A program made the translations under genes and the position numbers. Below, piece after piece: positions 34,536 through 43,674 of a stretch of DNA of 64,000 nt (positions within the stretch are counted from its first letter, which is position 1; each line of letters begins with the position of its first letter). The notes under the pieces were generated by a model. It did not search any database. It saw only the letters and a list, made by a program, of their open reading frames with translations, and was not told the origin of the DNA. Location: positions 1 to 64,000 of the forward strand of contig JAFWHB010000031.1 of NCBI GenBank assembly GCA_017512145.1, written 5' to 3'. This stretch comes from Mogibacterium sp. (lineage in GTDB: Bacteria; Bacillota; Clostridia; Peptostreptococcales; Anaerovoracaceae).

Positions 34536-37319
34536 TTATCTACCTGCAATCTTGTTCTTTACGATTCCTATTACACGGCTTGGGATATGCTTGCCCATTC
34601 CGATGAACTTCTGCTCTGCAGGGATCATGTTGGAGTACTTGTCTCCATCAGGCAGACGGTACAGATGGATAGCGTCGAACTTGCACTGTACTGTGCACAT
34701 TCCGCAGCCGATACACTTGTTGGTGTCTACTACGCTGCGTCCGCACTTGAGGCATCTCTCTGCTTCCTTCTTGATCTGCTCTTCGCTGAACTGCTTGACT
34801 TCGTAATCCATTGTGAGCTTCTTGCTCTCATCGATCTCTCTGATCTGACGAGGAGGCTTCTTGAAGTCTGCTGGTGGGATAACGATGTCTTCCTTGTCGA
34901 GCATTGCGAACTGACGAGTATTTCTGTGGATTGTCAGGTGCTGTCCCTTGTTGACGAATCTGTGGAGTGATACAGCGCCTTCACGTCCCATAGCCAGAGC
35001 GTCTACTACGAACTTCTGTCCGCTTACAGAGTCTCCGCCTGCGAAGATATCAGGCTCTGCTGTCTGCAGTGTAACAGGGTCTGCGATGATCATGCCTCTT
35101 GGGCTGAACTCAACCTTGGTACCCTCGAAGAGTGTGCCGTAGTCAGGCTTCTGTCCGATGCTGAAGAGTACTGTTGTGCAAGCCTGCTCTGTTGTCTCGT
35201 TGTCATCGAATGTAGGAGCAAATCTGCCCTCTGCGTTCTTGACTGAGAGGCACTTACGGAACTTGATGCCTGCAACCTTGCCGCTCTTGGTAACGACTTC
35301 TGTCTGTCCCCAACCGTCATGGATAATGATGCCTTCGTTCTTGAGGAATTCCTGATCCTCAGCGCCCATTGGCATCTCGTCATAGGACTCGAGGCAGTAC
35401 AGATGTACGCTCTTAGCGCCCTGTCTGATAGCTGTTCTTGCTACGTCAGCACCGATGTTACCACCACCGATGACAACTACATCGCCGGAGAGCTTCTTAG
35501 CTTTGCCAAGTGTTACGCTCTTGACATAGTCAACACCGCCGATAACTCCTTCAGCGTCATCGCCAGGGATTCCCAGCTTACCGCATGCCTGGAGACCAGT
35601 TCCTACGAAGAAGCCCTTGAAGCCTTCTTCTCTGAGTGACTGGAATGTTACATCCTTGCCGACTTCTACGCCGCATCTGATCTCAACGCCCATCTCCTTG
35701 AGGATGTCGATCTCAGCATTGACGACCTTCTTGTCGAGTCTGAAGTTAGGAATACCGAGTGTCATCATTCCACCAGGCATCTCCTGCTTCTCGAATACGA
35801 CTGGCTTGTATCCCTCGATTGCGAGGAAGTAAGCGCATGAAAGACCTGCAGGACCGGATCCGATGATACCGATCTTCTGGTCGAAGTGTTCTCTTGTTGT
35901 GGAGACCATTGGAGGAATGTACTTGTGTTCATCCTCGAGGTCCTTAGCTGCGATGAATGCCTTGATATCGTCGATAGCAAGTGCTTCATCAACTGTGCCT
36001 CTTGTGCACTCAAGCTCGCAGTACTTGTGGCAGATAGCGCCGCAGACTGCTGGGAATGGGTTATCTCTCTTGATCAACTCGAGAGCCTGTCTGTACTCTC
36101 CTCTTGAAGCCATGTCAATGTAGCCCTGGATAGCGATGTGGAGAGGGCAAGCAGACTTACATGGTGCAGTACCTGTAGGCCATGTCTGGATTACGCCGTT
36201 CTCATTCTTGTAGTTCCAGTTCCACTTATCTTCTGGCCAGAAGTTGGAATCAGGCAGCTCCTGCTTAGGATACTCGATCTCGCCGTGCTTGGTGCAGAGC
36301 TTCTGTCCGAGTCTTACAGCACCTGCAGGGCAGACCTCTACGCACTTACCGCAGGCAACGCACTTCTCTGCGTCAACCTTTGAACGGTATGGAGAAGCTG
36401 ACATGTTAGGTGTGTTGAAGAGCTGTGATGTACGCAGAGCGTTGCAGACACCTATTGCGCAGTTGCAGATAGCGAAGATCTTGTTCTTGCCGTCGATATT
36501 GGTTACCTGATGTACGTAGCCCTTCTCTTCAGCCTTCTCGAGTACTTCGATTGCTTCATCGTAAGTGATGTCATAGCCCATTCCTGTCTCACGGCAGTAA
36601 TCAGCGAAGTCACCGAGTCCCATGCACCAGTACTGTGCGATATCTCCGGAGCCCTCTCCTCTGATTGCCTGCTGCTTACGGCAGGAGCAGATTCCGAGTC
36701 CGATCTGGCCTTCGTACTTCTTGAGCCAGTATGAAATGTGCTCGATGTCGAGTGATTCGCTCTCTGCAGGGATAGCCTTCTCTACAGGGATAACGTGCAT
36801 TCCGATTCCGGATCCGCCAGGTGCTACCATCTGAGTGATGCCTGCCAGCGGCAGATATGTCATACGCTCGAAGAAGTCAGCGATCTCTGGTGTCTCAGGA
36901 GAGATCTGATCTCTCATTACCATGATCTCAGCACTACCAGGTACATACTGGTCGAGGACCCATCTTCTCTCGTGATTAGGGTTCTTTCCGTCAAGGTTCT
37001 CATTGTGGAACTCTACCAGACCATACTGGCAAGCTGCCTCAAGAACCTTCTCAAGACGAGCATCATCATATCCGCTCATCTTCTTAAGATCTGCGAAGAA
37101 TCTTGGCTTACGCTTGCCCATCTTAAGGCAGAGATCAAGAACGTCCTCCGCGATATCCTTGCCGTATCTTCTTACGACATACTGATATCCACAGTCCATT
37201 CCCCAGTACTCAGGAGAATCCTTTGAAGGCTTCTCAAGTCCCAGGAGAATCTCTTTGCGGTCAGTGATGATCTTGATAAGCTTGAAGATCTTCTCATCGT
37301 GTGTCAGTTGTTTAGCCAT
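34536..37319 (-). CDS. Large FAD/Fe-S NAD(P)-linked oxidoreductase
   Basis: A 927-residue multidomain electron-transfer protein, first in the seven-gene operon. Residues 1-200 form an uncharacterised helical region; CSCRKQ and CNCAIGVC follow (about 210-300). A ferredoxin-like CVACGKCVEVCP is near 318-328. From about 385 the GltD-like (glutamate synthase small subunit) module begins: CKSACP and CHKYCELEC Fe-S motifs, FAD site GSGPAGLSCA (about 487), NAD(P) site GGGNIGADVA (about 620). A last CIGCGMCTVQC ferredoxin site is near 872-882. It probably moves electrons from NAD(P)H to the HgdB-like pair; the partner is inferred from neighbourhood. Confidence 0.85.
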   Translation of the reverse strand: MAKQLTHDEKIFKLIKIITDRKEILLGLEKPSKDSPEYWGMDCGYQYVVRRYGKDIAEDVLDLCLKMGKRKPRFFADLKKMSGYDDARLEKVLEAACQYGLVEFHNENLDGKNPNHERRWVLDQYVPGSAEIMVMRDQISPETPEIADFFERMTYLPLAGITQMVAPGGSGIGMHVIPVEKAIPAESESLDIEHISYWLKKYEGQIGLGICSCRKQQAIRGEGSGDIAQYWCMGLGDFADYCRETGMGYDITYDEAIEVLEKAEEKGYVHQVTNIDGKNKIFAICNCAIGVCNALRTSQLFNTPNMSASPYRSKVDAEKCVACGKCVEVCPAGAVRLGQKLCTKHGEIEYPKQELPDSNFWPEDKWNWNYKNENGVIQTWPTGTAPCKSACPLHIAIQGYIDMASRGEYRQALELIKRDNPFPAVCGAICHKYCELECTRGTVDEALAIDDIKAFIAAKDLEDEHKYIPPMVSTTREHFDQKIGIIGSGPAGLSCAYFLAIEGYKPVVFEKQEMPGGMMTLGIPNFRLDKKVVNAEIDILKEMGVEIRCGVEVGKDVTFQSLREEGFKGFFVGTGLQACGKLGIPGDDAEGVIGGVDYVKSVTLGKAKKLSGDVVVIGGGNIGADVARTAIRQGAKSVHLYCLESYDEMPMGAEDQEFLKNEGIIIHDGWGQTEVVTKSGKVAGIKFRKCLSVKNAEGRFAPTFDDNETTEQACTTVLFSIGQKPDYGTLFEGTKVEFSPRGMIIADPVTLQTAEPDIFAGGDSVSGQKFVVDALAMGREGAVSLHRFVNKGQHLTIHRNTRQFAMLDKEDIVIPPADFKKPPRQIREIDESKKLTMDYEVKQFSEEQIKKEAERCLKCGRSVVDTNKCIGCGMCTVQCKFDAIHLYRLPDGDKYSNMIPAEQKFIGMGKHIPSRVIGIVKNKIAGR

Positions 37320-37492
37320 ATACTAACCACCTCTCCATTTAAATTATTTACAATATCTGATTGTTACCGATTCGGTGTGTACGCACACTTCCTCATACTA
37401 TTGACAGAATTTTATCATATTGCTGACCATGCGTTCAACATAAACCAATATTTTGGCGTGAAAAAACAATCAAAAACAACCCCTACAGGGGG
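37320..37492 (-). promoter_or_regulatory. Upstream region of the redox operon
   Basis: On the minus strand a possible promoter, TTGAAC and GATAAA 16 bp apart, maps near 37415-37442. The leader contains ACCGATTCGGT (37366-37376, inverted repeat) and the near-palindrome GTGTGTACGCACAC (37375-37388), both plausible operators. A CCCC/GGGG hairpin with downstream U residues (37479-37492) faces the operon and could stop stray transcription. Confidence 0.4.
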
Positions 37493-37565
37493 ATTTCTCC
37501 GGCCATTCATTCACGCCCGGCACATATAGTCGGATGACACGTCACAAGCCACAAGAAACTCTCTG

Positions 37566-37622
37566 TTGACGCATACCCCTGGTAGGTATATAATCGTTAT
37601 GACAGATACCCCATATGGGTAT
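37566..37622 (+). promoter_or_regulatory. CsoR-controlled promoter with two operators
   Basis: -35 TTGACG (37566-37571) and consensus -10 TATAAT (37589-37594), 17-bp spacer. Operator 1, ATACCCCTGGTAGGTAT (37573-37589), fills the spacer and touches the -10. Operator 2, ATACCCCATATGGGTAT (37606-37622), lies just after the start. Both are the C-tract/G-tract palindromes bound by CsoR, so the repressor would block transcription until copper binds. Confidence 0.9.
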
Positions 37623-37649
37623 ATTCACTGCGAACACAGAGGTTTGAAA

Positions 37650-37961
37650 ATGACAGATAATAAAGACTGCTGCGCATGCAGCGAGAAAAGGAAAGAACGC
37701 AGTCCTGAGGAGTACAAGGATCTGATGAACAGGCTGAGTCGTATTGAGGGTCAGGTCCGCGGGATCAAGGCTATGGTCGAGCGCGGAGCTTACTGTCCGG
37801 ACATCCTGATCCAGACATCAGCCGTCAACGCTGCTCTGAACAGCTTCAGCAAAGTTCTCCTCTCCAATCACATTCGCACCTGCGTAAGGAACGATATCAG
37901 GGAAGGCAACGACGAGGTCGTTGAAGAGCTTGTCACCACCCTTCAGAAGATGATGAAATAG
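37650..37961 (+). CDS. csoR: Copper-sensing repressor CsoR
   Basis: A 103-residue all-helical DUF156 repressor. The Cu(I) ligands C49, H74 and C78 have the exact 25- and 29-residue spacing of Mycobacterium CsoR (C36, H61, C65). ATG 37650 behind AGAGG is preferred; the longer frame would overlap the operators. An extra N-terminal CCAC may bind metal too. It represses the csoR-copA operon and itself. Confidence 0.94.
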   Translation: MTDNKDCCACSEKRKERSPEEYKDLMNRLSRIEGQVRGIKAMVERGAYCPDILIQTSAVNAALNSFSKVLLSNHIRTCVRNDIREGNDEVVEELVTTLQKMMK

Positions 37962-37980
37962 CACGAGGTAACAGACAGAT

Positions 37981-40572
37981 ATGGAACAATATGTTGTTAC
38001 AGGAATGAGCTGTGCTGCTTGCCAGGCACGTGTCGAGAAGGCTGTGTCTGCAGTGCCGGGAGTCGACTCCTGCGCAGTCAGCCTGCTCACTAATTCAATG
38101 GGCGTCGAAGGATCTACTGCACCTGAGGATATTATCAAGGCAGTTACTGATGCAGGCTACGGCGCACGCCTCAAGGCAGATGCACCCGCCTCATCTGCAA
38201 GCAGCCAGGCCACTTATGCAGCCGAAGAGGCTGCTCTTGAAGACCACGAGACACCGCTGCTCAGGAAGAGGCTCATATACTCACTTGGATTTCTCATAGT
38301 CCTCATGTATTTCTCGATGGGACATATGATGTGGGGCTGGCCGATTCCTTCGTTCTTCGAGGGCAATCATATCGCGATGGGACTTCTTCAGATGATCCTT
38401 GCATCGATCGTTATGGTCATCAATCAGAAGTTCTTCATCAATGGCTTCAGGGGTCTGATCCACCGCTCCCCTAACATGGATACACTGGTTGCCATGGGCA
38501 GCGCCGCATCTTTCTGCTGGAGTGTCTATGTGCTCTTTGCAATGACCGGAGCCCAGCTCGCAGGTGACAGCGATGCTGTCATGGCATACATGCATGATTT
38601 CTACTTTGAGTCTGCCGCCATGATCCTCACTCTGATCACAGTCGGCAAGATGCTCGAGGCGAGATCCAAGGGCAAGACAACCGATGCTCTTAAGAGCCTG
38701 ATGAAGCTTGCTCCTCAGACAGCAATTGTGGTCAGAGGCGGCATCGAGACCGAAGTCCCTATCTCAGAGGTTCGCGTCGATGATGAGTTCATCGTTCATC
38801 CGGGCGAGAACATTCCGGTCGACGGTGTGATCCTCGAGGGAACATCTGCAGTCAACGAGGCTGCACTTACAGGAGAATCGATACCGGTCGACAAGAAGGC
38901 CGGCGACACAGTATCCGCTGCGACGACCAATCAGTCAGGCTTTATCAGATGCAGGGCTACGAGAGTCGGTCAGGATACCACCCTCGCCCAGATCATCCGC
39001 ATGGTCAGCGACGCAGCCGCAACCAAGGCTCCTATCGCCAAGATCGCAGACAAAGTATCAGGAATCTTCGTGCCTGTCGTCATCGGCATCGCGCTTGTGA
39101 CTCTGGTCATCTGGCTGGCAGTCGGCCGCGACGTCGGCTTTGCACTTGCACGTGCTATATCCGTACTCGTCATCAGCTGCCCTTGCGCACTTGGCCTTGC
39201 GACACCGGTCGCCATCATGGTCGGAAGCGGCGTAGGAGCGAGGAACGGAATACTGTTCAAGACAGCTGCAGCTCTTGAGGAGACCGGACGTATCGAGATC
39301 GTTGCACTCGATAAGACAGGCACTATAACAGGCGGCAATCCGGAAGTGACAGACGTCTTCCCTTGCCACGGAGTTTCTAAGGATGAGCTCCTTACGGTCG
39401 CAGCCGCTGTTGAATCAAGGTCTGAGCATCCACTTGCCAAGGCTGTATGCAAGTACATCGGCGGCACCACTCTCAGGATCAGTGATTATGAAGAGCTGCC
39501 AGGCAACGGCGTAAGAGCTTTCACATGGGATGGTTCGAGAGCTGTCAGGATCGCCGGAGGTAATGCTGCTTTCATGTCTGAGAACGGAGTCAGGGAATCA
39601 GACATCGCAAGGCTCATGAAGGAGACTGCTGAATTCAGCAACGCAGGCAAGACCCCTGTTCTCTTCTCCAAGGGAGGCAAGCTTCTCGGTCTTATTGCTC
39701 TTGCAGATTCTGTCAGAGACGACAGCGTGGAGGCCATCAGGCAATTCAAGGAAATGGGTATCCGTACAGTCATGCTTACGGGTGACCGCAAGAAGACAGC
39801 TGAGGCGATCGCCGCCGAGGTAGGTGTAGATGAAGTAATCGCCGAAGTCCTTCCGGGAGGCAAAGAAGATGTGATCAAGGGTCTCATGGAGCAGGGCCGC
39901 ACAGCCATGATAGGCGACGGCATCAATGACGCCCCTGCCCTGACAAGAGCTAATGTCGGCATAGCCATCGGCGCGGGAACAGATGTAGCTCTTGATGCTG
40001 CGGATGTAGTTCTCGTCAACAGCAGTTTGGCAGATGCAGTCAAAGCTGTCAGGCTCGGCCGCAAGACTCTTAAGAACATTCACGAGAACCTGTTCTGGGC
40101 GTTCTTCTATAATGCTATATGCATCCCTGTTGCAGCAGGTGCGTACATACACGCATTCGGACTGACACTCAATCCGATGCTCGGAGCTGCGGCGATGAGT
40201 CTTTCGAGCTTCTGTGTGGTTACCAACGCGCTGAGGCTGAATCTCTTCGACGCACAAGGCAGGGCAGCAGCTAATACCAGCAAAGACAAGTCAACAATGG
40301 CCGAAGGCACAGCTGTCGGAGAGCCTGAGAATAATAACGATCAAGAAAGTGAGGAAAATCTAATGCAGAAGACAATGAACATTGAAGGTATGATGTGCCC
40401 ACACTGTGAGGCAACAGTTAAGAAGGCTCTTGAGGCTCTTGACGGAGTTCAGGAAGCAGCCGTAAGCCACGAGCAGAACAAGGCTGTTGTAACACTTTGC
40501 GGCGAGGTATCCGATGCAGCTCTCAAGGAAGCAGTTGAGGCTAAGGAATATAAGGTACTCGGAATCGAGTAA
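37981..40572 (+). CDS. copA: Copper-exporting P1B-type ATPase with C-terminal CopZ domain
   Basis: An 863-residue CPx-type copper pump. N-terminal HMA domain with C11-x2-C14 (GMSCAAC), eight membrane helices, CPC motif C400-P-C402, phosphorylation site D444 in DKTGTIT, SEHPLAKA and GDGINDAPAL. The usual protein would end near NALRLNLF; here an acidic linker leads to a second HMA domain (795-863, with MMCPHC), identical in length to a free CopZ chaperone. 19 bp after csoR. Confidence 0.95.
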   Translation: MEQYVVTGMSCAACQARVEKAVSAVPGVDSCAVSLLTNSMGVEGSTAPEDIIKAVTDAGYGARLKADAPASSASSQATYAAEEAALEDHETPLLRKRLIYSLGFLIVLMYFSMGHMMWGWPIPSFFEGNHIAMGLLQMILASIVMVINQKFFINGFRGLIHRSPNMDTLVAMGSAASFCWSVYVLFAMTGAQLAGDSDAVMAYMHDFYFESAAMILTLITVGKMLEARSKGKTTDALKSLMKLAPQTAIVVRGGIETEVPISEVRVDDEFIVHPGENIPVDGVILEGTSAVNEAALTGESIPVDKKAGDTVSAATTNQSGFIRCRATRVGQDTTLAQIIRMVSDAAATKAPIAKIADKVSGIFVPVVIGIALVTLVIWLAVGRDVGFALARAISVLVISCPCALGLATPVAIMVGSGVGARNGILFKTAAALEETGRIEIVALDKTGTITGGNPEVTDVFPCHGVSKDELLTVAAAVESRSEHPLAKAVCKYIGGTTLRISDYEELPGNGVRAFTWDGSRAVRIAGGNAAFMSENGVRESDIARLMKETAEFSNAGKTPVLFSKGGKLLGLIALADSVRDDSVEAIRQFKEMGIRTVMLTGDRKKTAEAIAAEVGVDEVIAEVLPGGKEDVIKGLMEQGRTAMIGDGINDAPALTRANVGIAIGAGTDVALDAADVVLVNSSLADAVKAVRLGRKTLKNIHENLFWAFFYNAICIPVAAGAYIHAFGLTLNPMLGAAAMSLSSFCVVTNALRLNLFDAQGRAAANTSKDKSTMAEGTAVGEPENNNDQESEENLMQKTMNIEGMMCPHCEATVKKALEALDGVQEAAVSHEQNKAVVTLCGEVSDAALKEAVEAKEYKVLGIE
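40363..40572 (+). CDS. Candidate internal CopZ-like chaperone made from copA
   Basis: An in-frame ATG at 40363 (codon 795 of copA) has GAGG 8 bases upstream. Starting here would give a 69-residue protein with the CopZ length and the metal site C-P-H-C within MMCPHCEATVKKAL. So the same mRNA may yield the fused pump and a soluble copper chaperone. The in-frame fusion is clear; internal initiation is a prediction. Confidence 0.5.
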   Translation: MQKTMNIEGMMCPHCEATVKKALEALDGVQEAAVSHEQNKAVVTLCGEVSDAALKEAVEAKEYKVLGIE

Positions 40573-40604
40573 TCTACGGCACGGACGCATCTCATAAGAA
40601 TGAT

Positions 40605-40645
40605 AAAGGAGATCATTGCTTAACGCTTTGATCTCCTTTTCTTTA
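40605..40645 (+). terminator. Terminator of the copper operon
   Basis: An 11-bp stem AAAGGAGATCA/TGATCTCCTTT, followed by TTCTTT. Confidence 0.9.
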
Positions 40646-40654
40646 TACTCTGTT

Positions 40655-41440
40655 CTATTTCTTTTCCTGGTGCAGTCTCAGTTCTGCAAGGAATACGATT
40701 ATCTTCTGCAGTGCCTTATTCTTGATCCATGGCTGCCAGAAGATATGTCCTGCATGTGGTATCCTGACGAATCTGACATCGCTGTAAAGTCCCGCAGCGA
40801 TTTCCGAATAGATAATAGGGACTATCCTGTCGCTCTCTCCGTGCATCAGAAGTACCGGGCCTCTGAAGTCTCCGATCCTGTCCATCCAGTCTGAAGTAAT
40901 GAGCGCATCAGTAATGAACTTCCTGCCGAGCCTGATCGGGGGATACTTGGTGAAGAAGGTTTCCGGAGGATTCTTCGGGTCGAATCTGGCGCCGAGAGCC
41001 TTCCCTTTGGCTGCATCGTCAGGTATTGAGAGTGCCGGATATATGAGGATCAGACCCGCGATCTCATCCTTAAGATCGGCAGCTGCAAGAGCAGTGACCA
41101 TGCCTCCCATCGACAGGCCGCACAGCACGATTGGCTTATCCTTGAGTCTTATCTTGAGATATCCTACGACAGTCTTAAGATCTCCTACCTCAGTAATGAC
41201 GCTCATTTCAGTAGTCTTGCGTCCTTTGCTGCACCCATTGCCCGAGCCCGGGAAATCGAATGTGAATACCGGGTATGACCGTCTTGCAAGCTCCAGCGCA
41301 TACTTGCTCTCCCAGTTCTGGTCAAATCCGAACTCATGACTGATGACCACACATGGGCGGTCTGATTCTTCATCCGGAATGTAAAGATGGCCTACTATGA
41401 GAGCTTCTCCATCCTTGATTTCAACTCTGTGTTTATACAT
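40655..41440 (-). CDS. Alpha/beta hydrolase
   Basis: A 261-residue soluble hydrolase of the Hydrolase_4/lysophospholipase-like group. Oxyanion-site SHEFGFDQN follows the first strands, the nucleophile is in CGLSMGGM, an Asp in HGESDRIVP and the His in IPHAGHIFW. Substrate unknown, probably a carboxylic ester. Starts ATG with GGAGG upstream and is transcribed alone. Confidence 0.9.
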   Translation of the reverse strand: MYKHRVEIKDGEALIVGHLYIPDEESDRPCVVISHEFGFDQNWESKYALELARRSYPVFTFDFPGSGNGCSKGRKTTEMSVITEVGDLKTVVGYLKIRLKDKPIVLCGLSMGGMVTALAAADLKDEIAGLILIYPALSIPDDAAKGKALGARFDPKNPPETFFTKYPPIRLGRKFITDALITSDWMDRIGDFRGPVLLMHGESDRIVPIIYSEIAAGLYSDVRFVRIPHAGHIFWQPWIKNKALQKIIVFLAELRLHQEKK

Positions 41441-41519
41441 TTATGGTTCCTCCGGACTCAATGATACATCAAAACACAAGAGCTGTCACATATCAAAGTC
41501 CATTGACGATGATAAAGCA

Positions 41520-41550
41520 AGAGCGCTGCACTCCTGAGATGCAACGCTCT
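41520..41550 (-). terminator. Possible terminator after the hydrolase-membrane fusion gene
   Basis: Stem AGAGCG.TGCA/TGCA.CGCTCT; U-tract poor (TTGCTTT). Confidence 0.5.
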
Positions 41551-41597
41551 ATTCAATGTTCAGTTTATCTTATTTACGGATCTGACTTACTGCCGGA

Positions 41598-43412
41598 CTA
41601 GCCGAGTACTGTGAAGCCTGAGAGTGTTACCATGCCTGCGAAGATAGCTGCCGGGATAACGCCTACCCAGATGTTTCCGTATTTTCTGTAGAGGTATGTC
41701 ACCACGCCTGTGGTGCCGCCCATCATGTAGCAGTATCCGAATGCAAAGTCGAGGGATCCTGAGCTTGTATTCTTGCCTGTTCCGTAGATATCGATCTGTG
41801 GAATGATGGTCTGACCTGTTCCGATGATCATGGATCCGCCGTACTGGATGAGAAGCAGTACGAAGAGTGCACTTGCTGTGAGTACTGTATTTACGATTAC
41901 AGCTCTCCACATATCCTTCTTCTCATTTCCTGTCGATGGCAGGATGCGCTGTGACATGTTGCCGACGAACATTACGAAGAAGATGATCAGGCAGTATGGG
42001 ATGGATCTTACGATTCTCATCGGGCTCATCTTGAGGTAGGTTGAGAGGTTCCATACCTGATAGTTGATTCCGAGGAATCCTTCGATCAGCCAGAGCCATG
42101 TGAATACGAATATTACTACGATCAGTGCCATGAGGCAGCTCTTGCCGACTTTGGTCCAGTCGATCCTGGTATCTCCGTCTGCTCCGAGTGCGTAGTCGCC
42201 AAGTGTCAGAGGAGTGCCGGCCTTCTTAGCCTTGTTAGCCTTGATGATCATGCGGACGATACCGATGATTGCAAGTACAACGAGCCATGCCATGATTCCG
42301 TTGAGGTTAGCGGACGGAAGGATCTTAGTCCATCTGGTACCGAGTCCTGTCCACTTGATGGTATAAGCCGAAATGTGTACGAATATGAGTGCTGGGATGA
42401 CCAGTGAGAACAGGAGGTCGATGCACCATTCCTTGGCTCCCTTTCTCGGTGCTGCTCCGCGAGGAACTGCATTAGCTGCGCTGGCAAAGAACTCATTCTG
42501 CATCAGCAGGTTGACGATTGCTGCGAGCAGGAACATCATTGTGATACATGCGATTCCGGAGAAGAGCTGCTGTGGCAGCCATGCCAGATCGTTGTTATCA
42601 AGCTTGACCGGGAAGTCTACTACATCGTTCTCGTACTTTACGATCTCTTCGATGGTAGCGCCCGAAATATTACCGGTCTGATGGAGTGTTCCGTCGATAA
42701 CTGCATATCTGAAGAGCTTTCCGTTCCTGTCGTAATCCTGATTTGGCTGAAGGTCTGCAATACCTGACATTTCAGACATTTTGTCGACGCAAGCGTCAGG
42801 ATTTCCGATGAAGAAGTAGTCATACTGGTCGGCTGTTGACTTGATCAGACCAAAGTTAGTATTAACGTCTTCGAAGCCGCCGCCGAGGATCATCATGAAC
42901 GGTCCGAATACCTCGCAAACGCTGTTGATCTTGTCAGGCATCGATCTGTATGTCTCGAGAACAGTTGCTGTACCTGCAGAGTATCCTACGAGGTTGAGGC
43001 TGTCCTTCTGAACGAATGACAGGTTGTTTGCATACTGTGCAGTTGTGATGGCCTGGATGCCTCTGTCGATATCCGGATCGGATTCGCCACCGCCCTGGAG
43101 GTCAGGTGAAAGTACTACCATTCCTCTTCTTGCAAGCTCCATGCTCCATGTGTCATTGGAGTGAGCGTGATTTGAACGTCCGTGATAGATTACTGCTACA
43201 GGAGCAGGAGTCTCATCTGTTGCGTTCTCAGGAATGTAGATCAGTGAGCTTACCGATGTACCATCCTGTGAGTTGATGTATATCCTCTCGATGTGTACTT
43301 TGCCCCAGGATGTCTGGAAGCCCCAGATGAAGATCGAGCATACAAGCAGGATCAGCATCGTTACCGAGAAGAACCTTACGGCTTTCTTCTTTTCTGTTGC
43401 TTTGTCTTTCAT
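41598..43412 (-). CDS. Alpha/beta hydrolase fused to a multi-helix membrane domain
   Basis: A 604-residue membrane protein. One signal-anchor helix (about 15-35) leads to an extracytoplasmic alpha/beta hydrolase domain (45-270; oxyanion YHGRSNH, nucleophile GYSAG). Seven or so hydrophobic helices follow (about 280-600). Start ATG 43412 with AAAGG 8 bases upstream. The hydrolase sits outside the cell and the helices may be a transporter-like or anchoring module. Its upstream region contains three LytTR-type boxes, so the neighbouring two-component system very likely controls it. Confidence 0.82.
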   Translation of the reverse strand: MKDKATEKKKAVRFFSVTMLILLVCSIFIWGFQTSWGKVHIERIYINSQDGTSVSSLIYIPENATDETPAPVAVIYHGRSNHAHSNDTWSMELARRGMVVLSPDLQGGGESDPDIDRGIQAITTAQYANNLSFVQKDSLNLVGYSAGTATVLETYRSMPDKINSVCEVFGPFMMILGGGFEDVNTNFGLIKSTADQYDYFFIGNPDACVDKMSEMSGIADLQPNQDYDRNGKLFRYAVIDGTLHQTGNISGATIEEIVKYENDVVDFPVKLDNNDLAWLPQQLFSGIACITMMFLLAAIVNLLMQNEFFASAANAVPRGAAPRKGAKEWCIDLLFSLVIPALIFVHISAYTIKWTGLGTRWTKILPSANLNGIMAWLVVLAIIGIVRMIIKANKAKKAGTPLTLGDYALGADGDTRIDWTKVGKSCLMALIVVIFVFTWLWLIEGFLGINYQVWNLSTYLKMSPMRIVRSIPYCLIIFFVMFVGNMSQRILPSTGNEKKDMWRAVIVNTVLTASALFVLLLIQYGGSMIIGTGQTIIPQIDIYGTGKNTSSGSLDFAFGYCYMMGGTTGVVTYLYRKYGNIWVGVIPAAIFAGMVTLSGFTVLG

Positions 43413-43484
43413 GACTTTCACCTTTCTCTTATACGCATCCGGCTGGCGGATGGCTTATATGATGCGGTTAATATTTACAGCTGC

Positions 43485-43594
43485 ATCATAATTCGCAAGG
43501 AAAAGTGAATCAATTGAGATGGCACATCTGCAAGTATGAGGTCGTAAGTGCAAAGCGGGCTGTCCTAAGTGCCTGATATTCTGTCCTGAATGCA
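43485..43594 (-). promoter_or_regulatory. Promoter and three LytTR boxes upstream of the hydrolase fusion gene
   Basis: -35 TTGATT (43508-43513) and -10 TATGAT (43485-43490), 17-bp spacer. Three direct boxes follow at 21-bp period: GGTCGTAAGTGCA (43540-43552), TGTCCTAAGTGCC (43561-43573), TGTCCTGAATGCA (43582-43594). Two-turn spacing and sequence match the boxes at the response-regulator promoter. An inverted repeat ATGATGC/GCATCAT (43459-43489) overlaps the -10. Confidence 0.78.
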
Positions 43595-43622
43595 AAAGCC
43601 GCCCCCCTGGCTCTCATGCACC

Positions 43623-43646
43623 AAAAAAGGCTCCTTCCGGAGCCTT
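43623..43646 (-). terminator. Terminator of the two-component operon
   Basis: Stem AAGGCTCC/GGAGCCTT, followed by TTTTTT on the minus strand. Confidence 0.9.
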
Positions 43647-43674
43647 ATCTGCATCATATCCTGCATACCGGAGG

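Noticed and set aside
37479..37492. Terminator of an additional minus-strand gene
   Set aside because: No gene upstream on that strand; kept only as a note in the leader region.
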